This document shows positions 45,586 to 54,488 of a stretch of DNA of 64,000 bases, in pieces. Each line of letters opens with the position of its first letter. Within the stretch, counting starts at the first letter, position 1. The translations under genes and the position numbers were made by a program. Source of the stretch: Tritrichomonas musculus (Eukaryota > Parabasalia > Tritrichomonadida > Tritrichomonadidae); NCBI GenBank assembly GCA_039105265.1, contig JAPFFF010000011.1, positions 5,022,001-5,086,000 of the forward strand, given 5' to 3'. The notes beneath the pieces were generated by a model. That model saw only the letters and a list, made by a program, of their open reading frames with translations. It was not told where the DNA came from and made no database searches.

Positions 45586-48396
45586 GACATCGTCATCTCA
45601 CTGATTTTGCTCTGGATTTTGTTGCGCATGACCATCTGCAGATTGATATTTTTGCCAACCTTCACACCACCATTGTCGATGATGTCCTTGTAATCATCAC
45701 TTGTGATATGGTTTTTCTTGAGGGAGACCCCCTTGAGTTTGAGTGCCTTGGTTACAGCTCCACTATTAAATATGGTGTAGCACTTGGGGGCCAACGCTAT
45801 CATATTCTCACCATATTTCTCAATGCAGAGACCCAGTATTTTCTTCTCATCAGCGATTGTATTTATATTGGGATTCGGCATGAACTTATATATGTTCTCA
45901 TCATAGAATGCCCTATTCTTGATGATGTATTTGAACTCTTGATCGGACCCCTTGGTATCATCACCAGCAACCGCAAAATACGCACTATCAGTGTCCCCCT
46001 CTATGAAATGGAATCGCTCCACATCAAGGCACTTGTACATGAAGTCGTATATGAATGTGAGATACCAGAATTTGGCATTATCTAGAGTCCAGAATGATTC
46101 CTGAAGGCATGTCGTGCATTTGAAGCTCTTTGGGTTCATCTGGAGTAGATAGTTGTCATCACTCAATTTGGTGCCACTGACATAGTTGTCGTAGATGATA
46201 TTCTGGAAGGTCTTATCGCGTGAGCATATCTTGATTTTGGAGAACTTCTCGGTGTTCATACCATCGTACCCATATGAGCCATTCATGCTGATCTTGTAGA
46301 ACTTCTCATTTCCCCCAGCAGCTCCAGAGATGATATCCTGACGGCGTTTCATGAACTCGCTAACGAATGGGTTGAATCCACGGTGAGCCTCGTATTTGGT
46401 GAGACTCTTGATATCCTCAATGACAAGTCCATGGTCGAGGAGGAACCAGAGGTAGTAGTTCGAGAATGTCTGATAGGTACCCATTGTATCAACACTCATG
46501 GTCAGCTTCCGTTCAGTTTTGTCAACAGATGGGAGCTTATTGTGAGTCATGTAGTTGTGCATATATGGGCCGATGGTGGCCTCATCATTGGTGATATCGA
46601 AATTGCGAAATACAGGTGGGAAATTGATGAAGTAGTTGATTTTGGATATTGGGCATTTCAACATGACCTCCGCTTTGAACAGGAATTTGGGATGTTCTTG
46701 GTACTTCTGGCTGTTGTTGATGATACCCATACATGTGTTGTAGGTCTTCATATTTTTGACCCCGTCCTTGTACACCTCGAATCGCTCCATCGTGGAACCT
46801 GGCATATACATGACTCCCCCGTGATATGGATTGGCATCATGTTTGGTTGAACTGAATGCAGATGGGTATAAGCTGTTGAAATCAACTCCAACAATATGAG
46901 TCATCGTGTGTGGAGTGTCATATGAGATTACCTTGTGATCAACGGCGTTGTATCTAAAACGGTTTATTTTGGTATGACCCTTGATGTTGACACGGTGCAT
47001 GACATTGGATAGACCACCAGTGATGTTGTTCCGTAAGCTGTAATACTCCTGTTCATCGTTGATGAGTGTTGGGAGATGCATCATCTTGCAGTACTTCTTC
47101 AGCTGAATTCGGAGTTTGGTTATATTGGGGTCATCACGACTGCGAAGTCTGTTGCACTCTGCACAAGCGAGTTTACAGTTGCTGAGTTCATGACCGATAT
47201 CATTATTGATTCTATCGAGAGTAGGTCTGTTGGTCCATGTGAAGTGCTCACCACAGAGATGGCACTTGCCTGTATCTGGATTGTTGTACATCTCCATGAA
47301 CTTATCGAATTGCTCCTCACAAACACATTTATCGAGGTTCCTGGGTTTGTCCTTATGAGCTAGATTATATTTGACATCCTGGTTATAGTAGTTCTCGCAT
47401 TTGAATCGCCACCAATCGAGGTTTGGTTTGAATTTGTTAATGGGATTCTGTATAGAGTATTCGGCATTTGGATTGAATTCCTTATATGCAAGTGCATACT
47501 TGATACAGGATGCATTCTTGCTTAGCGATAGGTTTGAGATGAGGTCCACGTTGTACTGAGCATTGAGTGCAATCAGGTTGTCAATGGGTTTGATCATCAT
47601 CTCGACATCATTATCATTGTATGCAAGTAGGTAGTCCCATCGGGTTTTATAGTTTTTGGCATCCTCGAGATATAGTTTGTAATCATCTGGTGTCAATGGG
47701 TTCTTCTGGTTGAGATAGCTGTAGAACGCTTCATACTCAAATGGCTCTGCTTTTGAGAGGACCTCATTGTAGTTCTCAGTGTTGATGGCTTCATATGGGA
47801 ATACACCCTTTGAGCTATTCTCAACTCCCCCGCAAATGATTCCATTTGAGTGCAAAGCCATGCTTTGCCCAAAGTTTACCCCGAATTGTCTTAATGTACC
47901 TCCAGCGACGAATGATTGTGCGTCGATGAATCGCAACTTGGTATCGTATTTGGGTGACTTCAATATGAACTGCTTCAATGAGGATGTGGTACCAATGATA
48001 CTATTGGGTTCAACACTCCATAACGTAGTCCCAGCTGAACTGTAGTTGAGATACTCCTTGAATAGGTTGCTATCGAATCTACTCGAGTTGAATCCAAATA
48101 CGGTTATCACATTCAGGTTGCGATCAATGGTTTTGAGATTGTCAACTGGTTGATTGATGAAGGATTTCATGTATTGAACCTTATCGTGATACACCTGCTT
48201 GGATTGCTCAAACAACCACTCGATCCACTTGATGATGAACTCAGATGAATCTCTTAATGAGAAGTGCCTTGTGGTACAACCAGATTGCGATTTGACACAT
48301 GATGATACGCTAAGGGGTATCAGTCGTGAGTTGATGGTTGTGGATGAACCAATAGATGCATATTCAAAGATGAAGATTCAAAAGTGTCTACCGTCA
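45586..48396 (-). pseudogene. PolB of D, main part (right of C)
   Basis: Recognisable parts in order: SSCVKS region, GFNSSRFDSNL (Exo II), YNDNDVEMM (Exo III), HNH-like Cys4 insert (CHLCGEHFTWTNRPTLDRI, CAECNRLR), DFNSLYPSAFS, KFYKISMNGSYGYDG and EGDTDSAYF. The C-terminal end lies beyond element C. Codon third positions are clearly GC-richer than in the A1, A2 and B polymerases. Compared with A2, it has an extra short stretch (QSMALHSN) encoded by a palindromic insert (GCAAAGCCATGCTTTGC near 47850). Incomplete gene; looks broken. Confidence 0.85.
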
Positions 48397-48475
48397 ACTT
48401 AAAACTTTTATCTTAACCCTACCCCTTTTGATACCCCTTTTATCTCACCCCTCCAGCCGGTCCACTATCACTACT
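48397..48475 (-). repeat. Right terminal region of D
   Basis: Read inwards from 48475: AGTAGTGATAGTGGACC, then GGGGTGAGATAA (48440-48451), 24 nt inside. Outermost 17 nt equal those of A1. The next base (48476) resumes A2's polymerase reading frame, with GAGGTC as the candidate 6-bp target. The other TIR is out of the window. Confidence 0.75.
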
Positions 48476-49833
48476 GAGGTCAATATTAAAATAGCTCATG
48501 ATGCACTAAACAAAGCCCTTCAATTAATCAAATCTGATAATATATTATTAAGACCATTACCGCCAAAGACAAACAAACAACCTCAACGATATGAAGACAT
48601 TCGATTTAACAATGAAAATGCTGAATTAATTGAATATCTCAAAAAGTTTGGCTATAAAGGTGTTCATTCAAAACATGACTCATATTTCATAATCAATGAA
48701 CCTGAGAACTTTGATGAAGCAGTTGAAGCATGCAGTCATTTCATTGACCAATTCCCAAATGATAATGAAAAGGTTGAACGATTAGATGAAGACAGTAAAG
48801 AACCGATAAAAATATATTACAAGAACGGAGTTTCATCAATTGAAGACATCAATGAATATTTGACTGAAACAGTATTTAAACAAGAAGTGAAACCGTTCAA
48901 AATATATTTTCAATTGACTGGTATATTTGAGATACCACCAAAGAATGAAAGTGAAAGATATACATATGAAGCAAGTGATATCAAATGGAAGAACTATAAA
49001 GCATCAGTACCAATAATTGTCAGAGAGAATAAAGATATTGACAAAGTTAAACTGTATGTTGAATCAAAAATACATGAATATGAAACCACTACTTCAAACA
49101 TCAAATTATGTATCGTTTGGTCTGTTTCGTTTACAATCTCACGAGTTGTTAAGATAACAGGAAAGATTGATGAAGTTTCAGAATTGTTTGGCAAAAATAA
49201 ATATATCATTATTGATAACGTTGATGATTGTTTGTGTTGGTATCGTTTCCTTGCTTGTTGTTTGAATAAGCAACTTATTGAAACACGAACATTTAAAATC
49301 TCTGACAGAACAGCAGCAGCAAAGAAAATATTATGTGATGAACATGGTTTGAGTTATACAAAGAAGCCTTCAAAAGCAGCAAAACAATTAATCAACACCT
49401 TCAAAGGAATCACAATTGAAGAAATGAAAGAATCAGCGAAGAATCATAACATCAATGTCAACATTTATGAATACAACCAAACTGAAACAGATAAAAAAGG
49501 CTTTTTCGATTTACAAGACCAATGGCATAACACAGACGAATCAAACAAAACGTTTTCAGCTCTCTTGTATTCAAAGGATAAGATAATTCACATAATGTAC
49601 ATCATCAATGCTGAAGCATTAACAAATATTCATATTTGTCCTCATTGTGGTTCATACATTCACAAAGGTCATGAACATATGGATAGATTCAACAGACATG
49701 TAGATAAATGTGAGAAGCTAGGAGGCAAATTCAAAAAGGATTTCATACCTTCACGAGAAGCTTTACCGTACTGCCCGCACATCTTAAACAATCCTGTTTA
49801 TTTGTATTGTCTTTCATATGAGCTTGAATGGAA
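48476..49833 (+). pseudogene. PolB of A2, N-terminal part (between D and E)
   Basis: Matches residues about 140-575 of B's polymerase: HDSYFIINEPENFDEAVE, CLCWYRFLACCLNKQL (OTU-like motif), and the C2H2-like finger HICPHCGSYIH to HVDKC. Interrupted at a Leu-Glu-Trp-Lys segment by element E and preceded by D's right end. The remaining N-terminus should lie beyond D's left end, outside the window. Confidence 0.9.
49828..49833. repeat. Left target-site duplication of E (ATGGAA)
   Basis: ATGGAA directly precedes E and directly follows it at 54483-54488. Fixes E's boundaries. Confidence 0.95.
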
Positions 49834-50913
49834 AGTAGTGATGGGTGTTCCGAATCGGGGTCAGATAAATCCCCACTTAAAACGCTTTAAAAGGCCCCTT
49901 TTTGGCCCCCTTCCAAATATCAAAGATAGCATACACCCACAGCACCATATTTTGAACCCGCATTTGACCCCACATTCGGACCCATATTCGGGGGCCACAT
50001 AGAGTTCCCCATTTTGTGCCCATAGTGAACCCACCCCAAAACGCTTATAAAACGCTTATATTCGGGCCCATACAAATTCCGAAAATAGGCCGCATATGGC
50101 CCACCTATGACCCACCTATGGCCCACTTATGGGACCACCTATGGCCCACTGATGGAACAGACCGATGGAACGTTCCGATGGCGACACAGACCGATGGAGC
50201 AATACGTAAGCCCACTTGGAAAGCTACTTGGAAAGCCATTATGGGAACAACTATCTAGTGTCCCGAGGATTTACATAAACTGTCCACTAAATATTGGGTG
50301 TACGGGAAAAACCGTAGACCACTTGGAAAGCTACTTAGGAGAGCCACTTGGGAAGCCACTTGGAAAGCCACTTAGGATAGCCATATACGAGTCCACAGGA
50401 GAATCCCGGTCTGGTAGAATTCTACCACACCACATATGGAGCAATACGTAAGCCCACTTGGAAAGCTACTTGGAAAGCTATTATGGGAACAACCATCTAG
50501 TGTCCCGAGGATTTACATAAACTGTCCACTAAATATTGGGTGTACGGGAAAAACCGTAGACCACTTGGAAAGCTACTTAGGAGAGCCACTTAGGAGAGCC
50601 ATATACGAGTCCACAGGAGAATCCTGGTCTGGTTCGTTTCAACTCACGCAACGGAACTTCGTTCCTGAGGTCAACAAAGTTGTCCGAGGCTCTGCCGAGG
50701 CATTTCATGCCGAAGCTTAGAATGTGTTCCTAGATAATAGGATCACCTTTGGGAACACCTTTGGGATATCGCATATGACCTTATGTTTTCGAAGTGATTC
50801 GTAAGGGTTTCTAAGGTGTTCCTGTTCCTGGGTGTTCCTGGATTCAAACTCCAAATTTATAGATAAGGGACAACTGGACAACTGGACAACTGGACAACAC
50901 AAAAATGTATACA
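49834..50913 (+). repeat. Left TIR of E (1,080 bp)
   Basis: Inverted copy at 53394-54482. Rich in short internal repeats (ACTTGGAAAGCC-like, CACCTATGGCC-like, GGACAACT x4). Short open frames in it are repeat artefacts. GGGGTCAGATAA at 49857-49868. Contains palindromes GGAACTTCGTTCC, CAACAAAGTTG and GGCATTTCATGCC at 50653-50711. Confidence 0.92.
50194..50636 (+). repeat. 242-bp tandem duplication in E's TIR
   Basis: ATGGAGCAATACGTAAGCCC starts at 50194 and again at 50436. Both copies continue with the same block, including ATTTACATAAACTGTCCAC and TACGGGAAAAACCGTA, with small indels. The mirrored pair is in the right TIR at about 53680-54122, so the duplication predates TIR copying or was homogenised. 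Confidence 0.85.
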
Positions 50914-50940
50914 AAAATATTGAGTTGAGTATTATTTTTG

Positions 50941-51174
50941 TTAGTCATCTAGAGCCGCCGATATTGTCATGCAATACAATATATCATCATCACCTCGTTT
51001 ATTGTAAAACAGCCTACGATATTTATTGAGGAACTTGCCTGGGAACATAAAACAATGTCTTCCTTCTATCGTGGAATACTCATATACTCTCCCACGAGGA
51101 GCCTTGATTAAAACATGATCATCGTAATTATATATTGTACAACCGTTGAATGTAAATATAGAGTCACCCTCCAT
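50941..51174 (-). CDS. Small conserved C/E-family protein of E (77 aa)
   Basis: Start taken at the ATG at 51174 (MEGDSIFTFNG). HVLIKAPRGRVYEYSTIEG and FPGKFLNKYRRLFY match C's 105-aa protein. Ends just inside the left TIR's inner edge. Function unknown. Confidence 0.65.
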   Translation of the reverse strand: MEGDSIFTFNGCTIYNYDDHVLIKAPRGRVYEYSTIEGRHCFMFPGKFLNKYRRLFYNKRGDDDILYCMTISAALDD

Positions 51175-51242
51175 TTCGATAAAACAAAATATTCGCAAAA
51201 ATGTGTTGTCAAGACTAATTTTCAAATAATGGAGTTATTGAG

Positions 51243-51467
51243 TGCAACGGAACTTCGTTCCTGAGGTCTCTGCCGAGGCATTTCATGCCGAAGCGAAGTG
51301 TTCCTAGATAATAGGATCACCTTTGGGAACACCTATTTGGACTCACATATGACCTTCTATTTTTGGCTTATTCGTAAGGGTTTAATTAGTGTTCCTGTTC
51401 CTGGGTGTTCCTGGATTCAATCTCCAAATTAATAGATAAGGGGACAACTGGACAACTGGACAACCCA
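51243..51467 (+). repeat. Diverged direct copy of the TIR inner segment in E
   Basis: Repeats the 50650-50897 segment: GGAACTTCGTTCC, GGCATTTCATGCC, TGTTCCTGTTCCTGGGTG and GGACAACT units, with point differences and small deletions. Lies between the 77-aa and 216-aa genes. Suggests the TIR inner portion was once duplicated, or that the segment is a repeat unit of its own. Confidence 0.8.
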
Positions 51468-51479
51468 AAAATAAACCAT

Positions 51480-52130
51480 TTAATATCTGTTCGGGTACTT
51501 AGAACTAGCGCACAATCTGTTGACGAAATCGATGACTTCGTTAAGTGTATTGCGATACTCGTTCATAACGTAAAATATCGTATCTATCCTATTTTTAGAA
51601 TTCGCATACATGTTCTCTAGCTGATTCACCATATTTTCTAAGACATGAATCCTTTTAGAATTTTGTTTGGGGATGTCATATTGGTAGAACATATGATGCT
51701 CTACTGAGTTATCAATATTTGGTACTTGGTCTATTAGAGGCGTGGATATTCGCTCCTGTTTGATTACACTCATCGGGGATTCGAGAGTACCGTGATTGGT
51801 TTCATTAGTCGATACATTAGGTTTAGGTACAGGTGGTTTGTATAGAGTCAACTCCCCATTACGTTTCGTAAATTTATATCCATCAAGGTCGTAATCTTCA
51901 TTGAGTTTTCTCGATTTGAGATTATTGAATATGTTGTAATCACGAAGCATCTTACGGGCACCCTTGACGTCCTTATTATTGAGATACCCATAGAATTCAT
52001 CAAATAATTCCTTGTTCGTTGGATCATTCGTTGGGTTCGGCGTAGCGGCCTTGGCAGAGACCTCAGGAACGAAGTTCCGTTGTGAATCATATTGTTGTTC
52101 TGTCAGAGCATTCGAATAAACATTCTCCAT
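51480..52130 (-). CDS. Conserved C/E-family protein with coiled coil of E (216 aa)
   Basis: Residues about 38-100 (LFDEFYGYLNNKDVKGARKM, LRDYNIFNNLKSRKLNEDY, GYKFTKRNGELTLYKP) are homologous to C's 160-aa protein. The rest has a variable linker and a C-terminal coiled coil (RIHVLENMVNQLENMYANSK). Residues about 18-32 are encoded by a palindrome-bearing segment also present in the TIR, inserted in frame. Function unknown. Confidence 0.7.
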   Translation of the reverse strand: MENVYSNALTEQQYDSQRNFVPEVSAKAATPNPTNDPTNKELFDEFYGYLNNKDVKGARKMLRDYNIFNNLKSRKLNEDYDLDGYKFTKRNGELTLYKPPVPKPNVSTNETNHGTLESPMSVIKQERISTPLIDQVPNIDNSVEHHMFYQYDIPKQNSKRIHVLENMVNQLENMYANSKNRIDTIFYVMNEYRNTLNEVIDFVNRLCASSKYPNRY

Positions 52131-52514
52131 TTATGTATCGACAAAAATGCATAATTGTATCCACACATTATCATATGAATTCATATTGGAATAAATTAGA
52201 ACAAATCTGTATGAACACAAATGAATAAATATAAATGAAAATATCGAGGATCATCGAGGATCATCGAGTAGTTTGTTAATGGATCATCGAGTAGGTTGTT
52301 AATGGATCACACAACTGACGATACACAGAGTCCATTTCATGTTGTTCGAACGATTACACAAGAGATTTGCAAATTTGTTTTCGATCACCCAACTTTAACA
52401 ATTTTGACCCCAAAATGACCCCAAAATGACCCATAATACTATGTAGTTGAATTGTCTGTGACTAACCGCGATTGTACTCCCTAGAATGTGGATGCAAAAA
52501 TAATTTATTTGTAT
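52131..52514. other. Non-coding spacer of E with short tandem repeats
   Basis: Contains repeated GGATCATCGAG units at about 52243-52310 (with a GTAG-TTGTTAATG variant repeated twice) and CCCCAAAATGACC repeats near 52410. Possible replication or regulatory segment; no gene seen. Confidence 0.6.
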
Positions 52515-53336
52515 TCATTCATTCAAACCATATAATCGCTTGAATTTTGAATAATATATCGATGTTTGTTTACCATCAGTGTTCACAGCATATACATACT
52601 TACTTCCATTTTTCTTATCGGTACAGATATAAAGTACTCTGTATTCGATGCCATTATAAAAGTAAAATTTGTTATCATGAAAGTAGTAGTCCTCAAAAGT
52701 ATGTTTTCCATATGAATCAACCACAATCGCATCACCTGGGATTTCTGTGACGTACTCGTAATCAACACCTCTACATGATGATTTATTTTTGCTATTTTCA
52801 CTCGCAGTTACCCAACGGAGATTCGATATGTGATAGTCATCACGGTGCTTGTTTTTGTGGTCAACGAATCTCTTGTTTTTGGGGTCATCATTGGGAATAA
52901 ATTGACGTGCTATCAATATGTGCTTTCCCAAAGTCTTTCGTTTGTTCCCAACCACTAGATTCATATAAATATATCCATTAGACTTGCATTCTTTGATAAC
53001 ACGATTTTTCGAAACACGCTTGATCTCGTAAGGGAAATAGTTCTTAATCACATAATCATTGAAACCCTTAAGTGGGAGCCATTTAGAGTTCTCCTCACAA
53101 TCAGCTTCCTCATCAACAGGTCCTTCAACAGGTTCCTCATCATCATCATCAACATCATCATCACTCGGTGAGTCATCATCATCTTCATCGTCTGCAAAGA
53201 GAGCTGACGAATCATCAATATGACACAACATTTTGGTCAATCGGGACACCTGTTCTGTGAGTTCAGCAACGACCTGTTTGAGTTCGTCAACAACTTGAAG
53301 TAAACGTTCAATTCCAGGGACTGGCTCGGTACTCAT
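52515..53336 (-). CDS. NUMOD4-HNH endonuclease of E with coiled-coil N-terminus (273 aa)
   Basis: Coiled coil at about 9-40, poly-acidic stretch 48-80, NUMOD4-like LPLKGFNDYVIKNYFPYEI (about 87-106) and HNH_3 core (KHILIARQFIPND, VDHKNK, HISNLRWVTASEN; about 138-181). Homologous to the 212-aa nuclease of A1/A2, which lacks the N-terminal extension. It may cut Polinton DNA to favour E's spread or exclude rivals, which is inference. The ATG lies 58 bp from the right TIR. Confidence 0.8.
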   Translation of the reverse strand: MSTEPVPGIERLLQVVDELKQVVAELTEQVSRLTKMLCHIDDSSALFADDEDDDDSPSDDDVDDDDEEPVEGPVDEEADCEENSKWLPLKGFNDYVIKNYFPYEIKRVSKNRVIKECKSNGYIYMNLVVGNKRKTLGKHILIARQFIPNDDPKNKRFVDHKNKHRDDYHISNLRWVTASENSKNKSSCRGVDYEYVTEIPGDAIVVDSYGKHTFEDYYFHDNKFYFYNGIEYRVLYICTDKKNGSKYVYAVNTDGKQTSIYYSKFKRLYGLNE

Positions 53337-53393
53337 GTTTGGCTGTTTCAGTACTTATTTTGAATATCAATAAAAAAACATTATTGTAATTCA

Positions 53394-54482
53394 TTTGTAT
53401 ACATTTTGTGTTGTCCAGTTGTCCAGTTGTCCAGTTGTCCAGTTGTCCCTTATCTATAAATTTGGAGTTTGAATCCAGGAACACCCAGGAACAGGAACAC
53501 CTTAGAAACCCTTACGAATCACTTCGAAAACATAAGGTCATATGCGATATCCCAAAGGTGTTCCCAAAGGTGATCCTATTATCTAGGAACACATTCTAAG
53601 CTTCGGCATGAAATGCCTCGGCAGAGCCTCGGACAACTTTGTTGACCTCAGGAACGAAGTTCCGTTGCGTGAGTTGAAACGAACCAGACCAGGATTCTCC
53701 TGTGGACTCGTATATGGCTCTCCTAAGTGGCTCTCCTAAGTAGCTTTCCAAGTGGTCTACGGTTTTTCCCGTACACCCAATATTTAGTGGACAGTTTATG
53801 TAAATCCTCGGGACACTAGATGGTTGTTCCCATAATAGCTTTCCAAGTAGCTTTCCAAGTGGGCTTACGTATTGCTCCATATGTGGTGTGGTAGAATTCT
53901 ACCAGACCGGGATTCTCCTGTGGACTCGTATATGGCTATCCTAAGTGGCTTTCCAAGTGGCTTCCCAAGTGGCTCTCCTAAGTAGCTTTCCAAGTGGTCT
54001 ACGGTTTTTCCCGTACACCCAATATTTAGTGGACAGTTTATGTAAATCCTCGGGACACTAGATAGTTGTTCCCATAATGGCTTTCCAAGTAGCTTTCCAA
54101 GTGGGCTTACGTATTGCTCCATCGGTCTGTGTCGCCATCGGAACGTTCCATCGGTCTGTTCCATCAGTGGGCCATAGGTGGTCCCATAAGTGGGCCATAG
54201 GTGGGTCATAGGTGGGCCATATGCGGCCTATTTTCGGAATTTGTATGGGCCCGAATATAAGCGTTTTATAAGCGTTTTGGGGTGGGTTCACTATGGGCAC
54301 AAAATGGGGAACTCTATGTGGCCCCCGAATATGGGTCCGAATGTGGGGTCAAATGCGGGTTCAAAATATGGTGCTGTGGGTGTATGCTATCTTTGATATT
54401 TGGAAGGGGGCCAAAAAGGGGCCTTTTAAAGCGTTTTAAGTGGGGATTTATCTGACCCCGATTCGGAACACCCATCACTACT
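53394..54482 (-). repeat. Right TIR of E (1,089 bp)
   Basis: Inverted copy of 49834-50913; the main difference is one extra 8-bp GGACAACT unit (five here, four on the left). Followed by the ATGGAA duplication. Confidence 0.92.
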
Positions 54483-54488
54483 ATGGAA

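Larger units (their letters stand above)
14488..48475 (-). mobile_element. Polinton D, interrupted by A1, B and C
   Basis: Visible parts are 14488-16554, 37364-40368 and 45586-48475; the rest lies left of A1, outside the window. Visible content, read from the right end: PolB, fibre-type domain, two small genes, a 252-aa protein and a long fibre-like gene. No integrase, capsid or ATPase is visible. The right end at 48475 reads AGTAGTGATAGTGGACC inwards with GGGGTGAGATAA 24 nt inside. D appears inserted in A2's PolB gene. It looks broken: three insertions and an incomplete polymerase gene. The PolB side is visibly GC-richer than the rest. Confidence 0.7.
49834..54482. mobile_element. Small TIR element E, complete (4,649 bp)
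   Basis: TIRs of 1,080 and 1,089 bp, ATGGAA duplications, inserted in A2's PolB. Ends with AGTAGTGATGGG, close to the Polinton ends AGTAGTG(A)TAG, with GGGGTCAGATAA 23 nt inside. Encodes three proteins on one strand: 77, 216 and 273 aa. The first two are homologous to C proteins; the third is a NUMOD4-HNH nuclease related to A1/A2's. No integrase, capsid or polymerase. TIRs are almost identical, so the insertion is recent. Confidence 0.9.

Noticed and set aside
1-48475. A1 and D as one long element instead of one inside the other
   Set aside because: The order of genes differs, A1 shows an AGTAGTGATAG terminus at 14487 and D's gene is cut exactly there. Without the left flank this cannot be proved, so D is given lower confidence.
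50016-50914. Four open frames of 65-114 codons in E's left TIR and their mirror copies at 53408-54300
   Set aside because: They are made of short tandem repeats with Trp/Pro/His-rich, low-complexity translations, overlap each other and have no relatives. Their preservation in both TIRs follows from TIR identity.
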